Below, one piece after another: positions 7,247 to 7,356 of a stretch of DNA of 7,356 nt. The stretch spans positions 1 through 7,356 of the forward strand of contig JBEIDK010000156.1 of assembly GCA_040383485.1 (NCBI GenBank), given 5' to 3'. Every line of letters begins with the position of its first letter. The stretch's first letter is position 1. The notes under the pieces were generated by a model. It saw only the letters and a program-made list of their open reading frames with translations, was not told where the DNA came from and did no database searches. The position numbers were made by a program, and so were the translations under genes. Source of the stretch: JBEIDK01 sp040383485. GTDB taxonomy: Bacteria > Bacteroidota > Bacteroidia > UBA4408.

Positions 7247-7356
7247 ATGGAACTTCCTACAAAATACGACCCTAAACAAACAGAAGATAAGTGGTATAAA
7301 TACTGGTTAGATAATCAGTATTTTAAATCAACACCTGATGAGCGTGAACCATATAC
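7247..7356 (+). CDS. valS: Valyl-tRNA synthetase, N-terminal fragment (runs off the window)
   Basis: The window ends 36 codons into this gene. The visible protein starts MELPTKYDPKQTEDKWYKYW and continues to TPDEREPY. This is the typical opening of bacterial ValS, just before the PPPNVTG.LH.GH class I synthetase signature, which would lie immediately downstream. The enzyme charges tRNA(Val) with valine in the cytoplasm. The start at 7247 fits the family N-terminus well. It follows an A-rich leader without a Shine-Dalgarno sequence, as is usual in Bacteroidetes. The upstream terminator suggests valS has its own promoter in the short gap 7211-7246 or relies on read-through. The identification rests on the N-terminus only. 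Confidence 0.88.
   Translation, partial: MELPTKYDPKQTEDKWYKYWLDNQYFKSTPDEREPY

Overview
The window is AT-rich DNA from a member of the Bacteroidota (Bacteroidetes). Three things support this. Two secreted proteins end in type IX secretion system (T9SS) type A sorting domains. A TPR/PD40-propeller/OmpA-like envelope protein and a sigma factor of the Bacteroidetes ECF style are present. Gene starts lack clear Shine-Dalgarno sequences. The exact genus cannot be read from the sequence.

Layout, left to right: (1) the last 57 codons of a T9SS cargo protein, closed by a strong intrinsic terminator. (2) kbl, glycine C-acetyltransferase (2-amino-3-ketobutyrate CoA ligase), very well conserved but broken by a single-base frameshift near codon 315, so it reads as two ORFs. 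(3) A two-gene unit with 1 bp between the genes: an ECF-type sigma factor, then a single-pass membrane protein joining an anti-sigma-like cytoplasmic N-terminus to a trypsin/HtrA-like serine protease domain with a full catalytic triad. (4) Convergent to these, a 683-residue exported protein with TPRs, a PD40 beta-propeller and a degenerate OmpA-like C-terminus. (5) After a 179-bp divergent intergenic region, a 518-residue secreted T9SS cargo protein of unknown function with two CxxC motifs, followed by a good terminator. (6) The first 36 codons of valS, valyl-tRNA synthetase.

The housekeeping genes (kbl, valS) frame an envelope-oriented middle section. The most interesting unit is the sigma factor/membrane protease pair. 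It looks like a compact trans-envelope signalling module in which the presumed anti-sigma element and a periplasmic protease lie on one polypeptide. This role is inferred from domain order and gene coupling. No tRNA, rRNA, CRISPR array, insertion sequence or long repeat was seen, and no gene-free stretch exceeds 300 bases.
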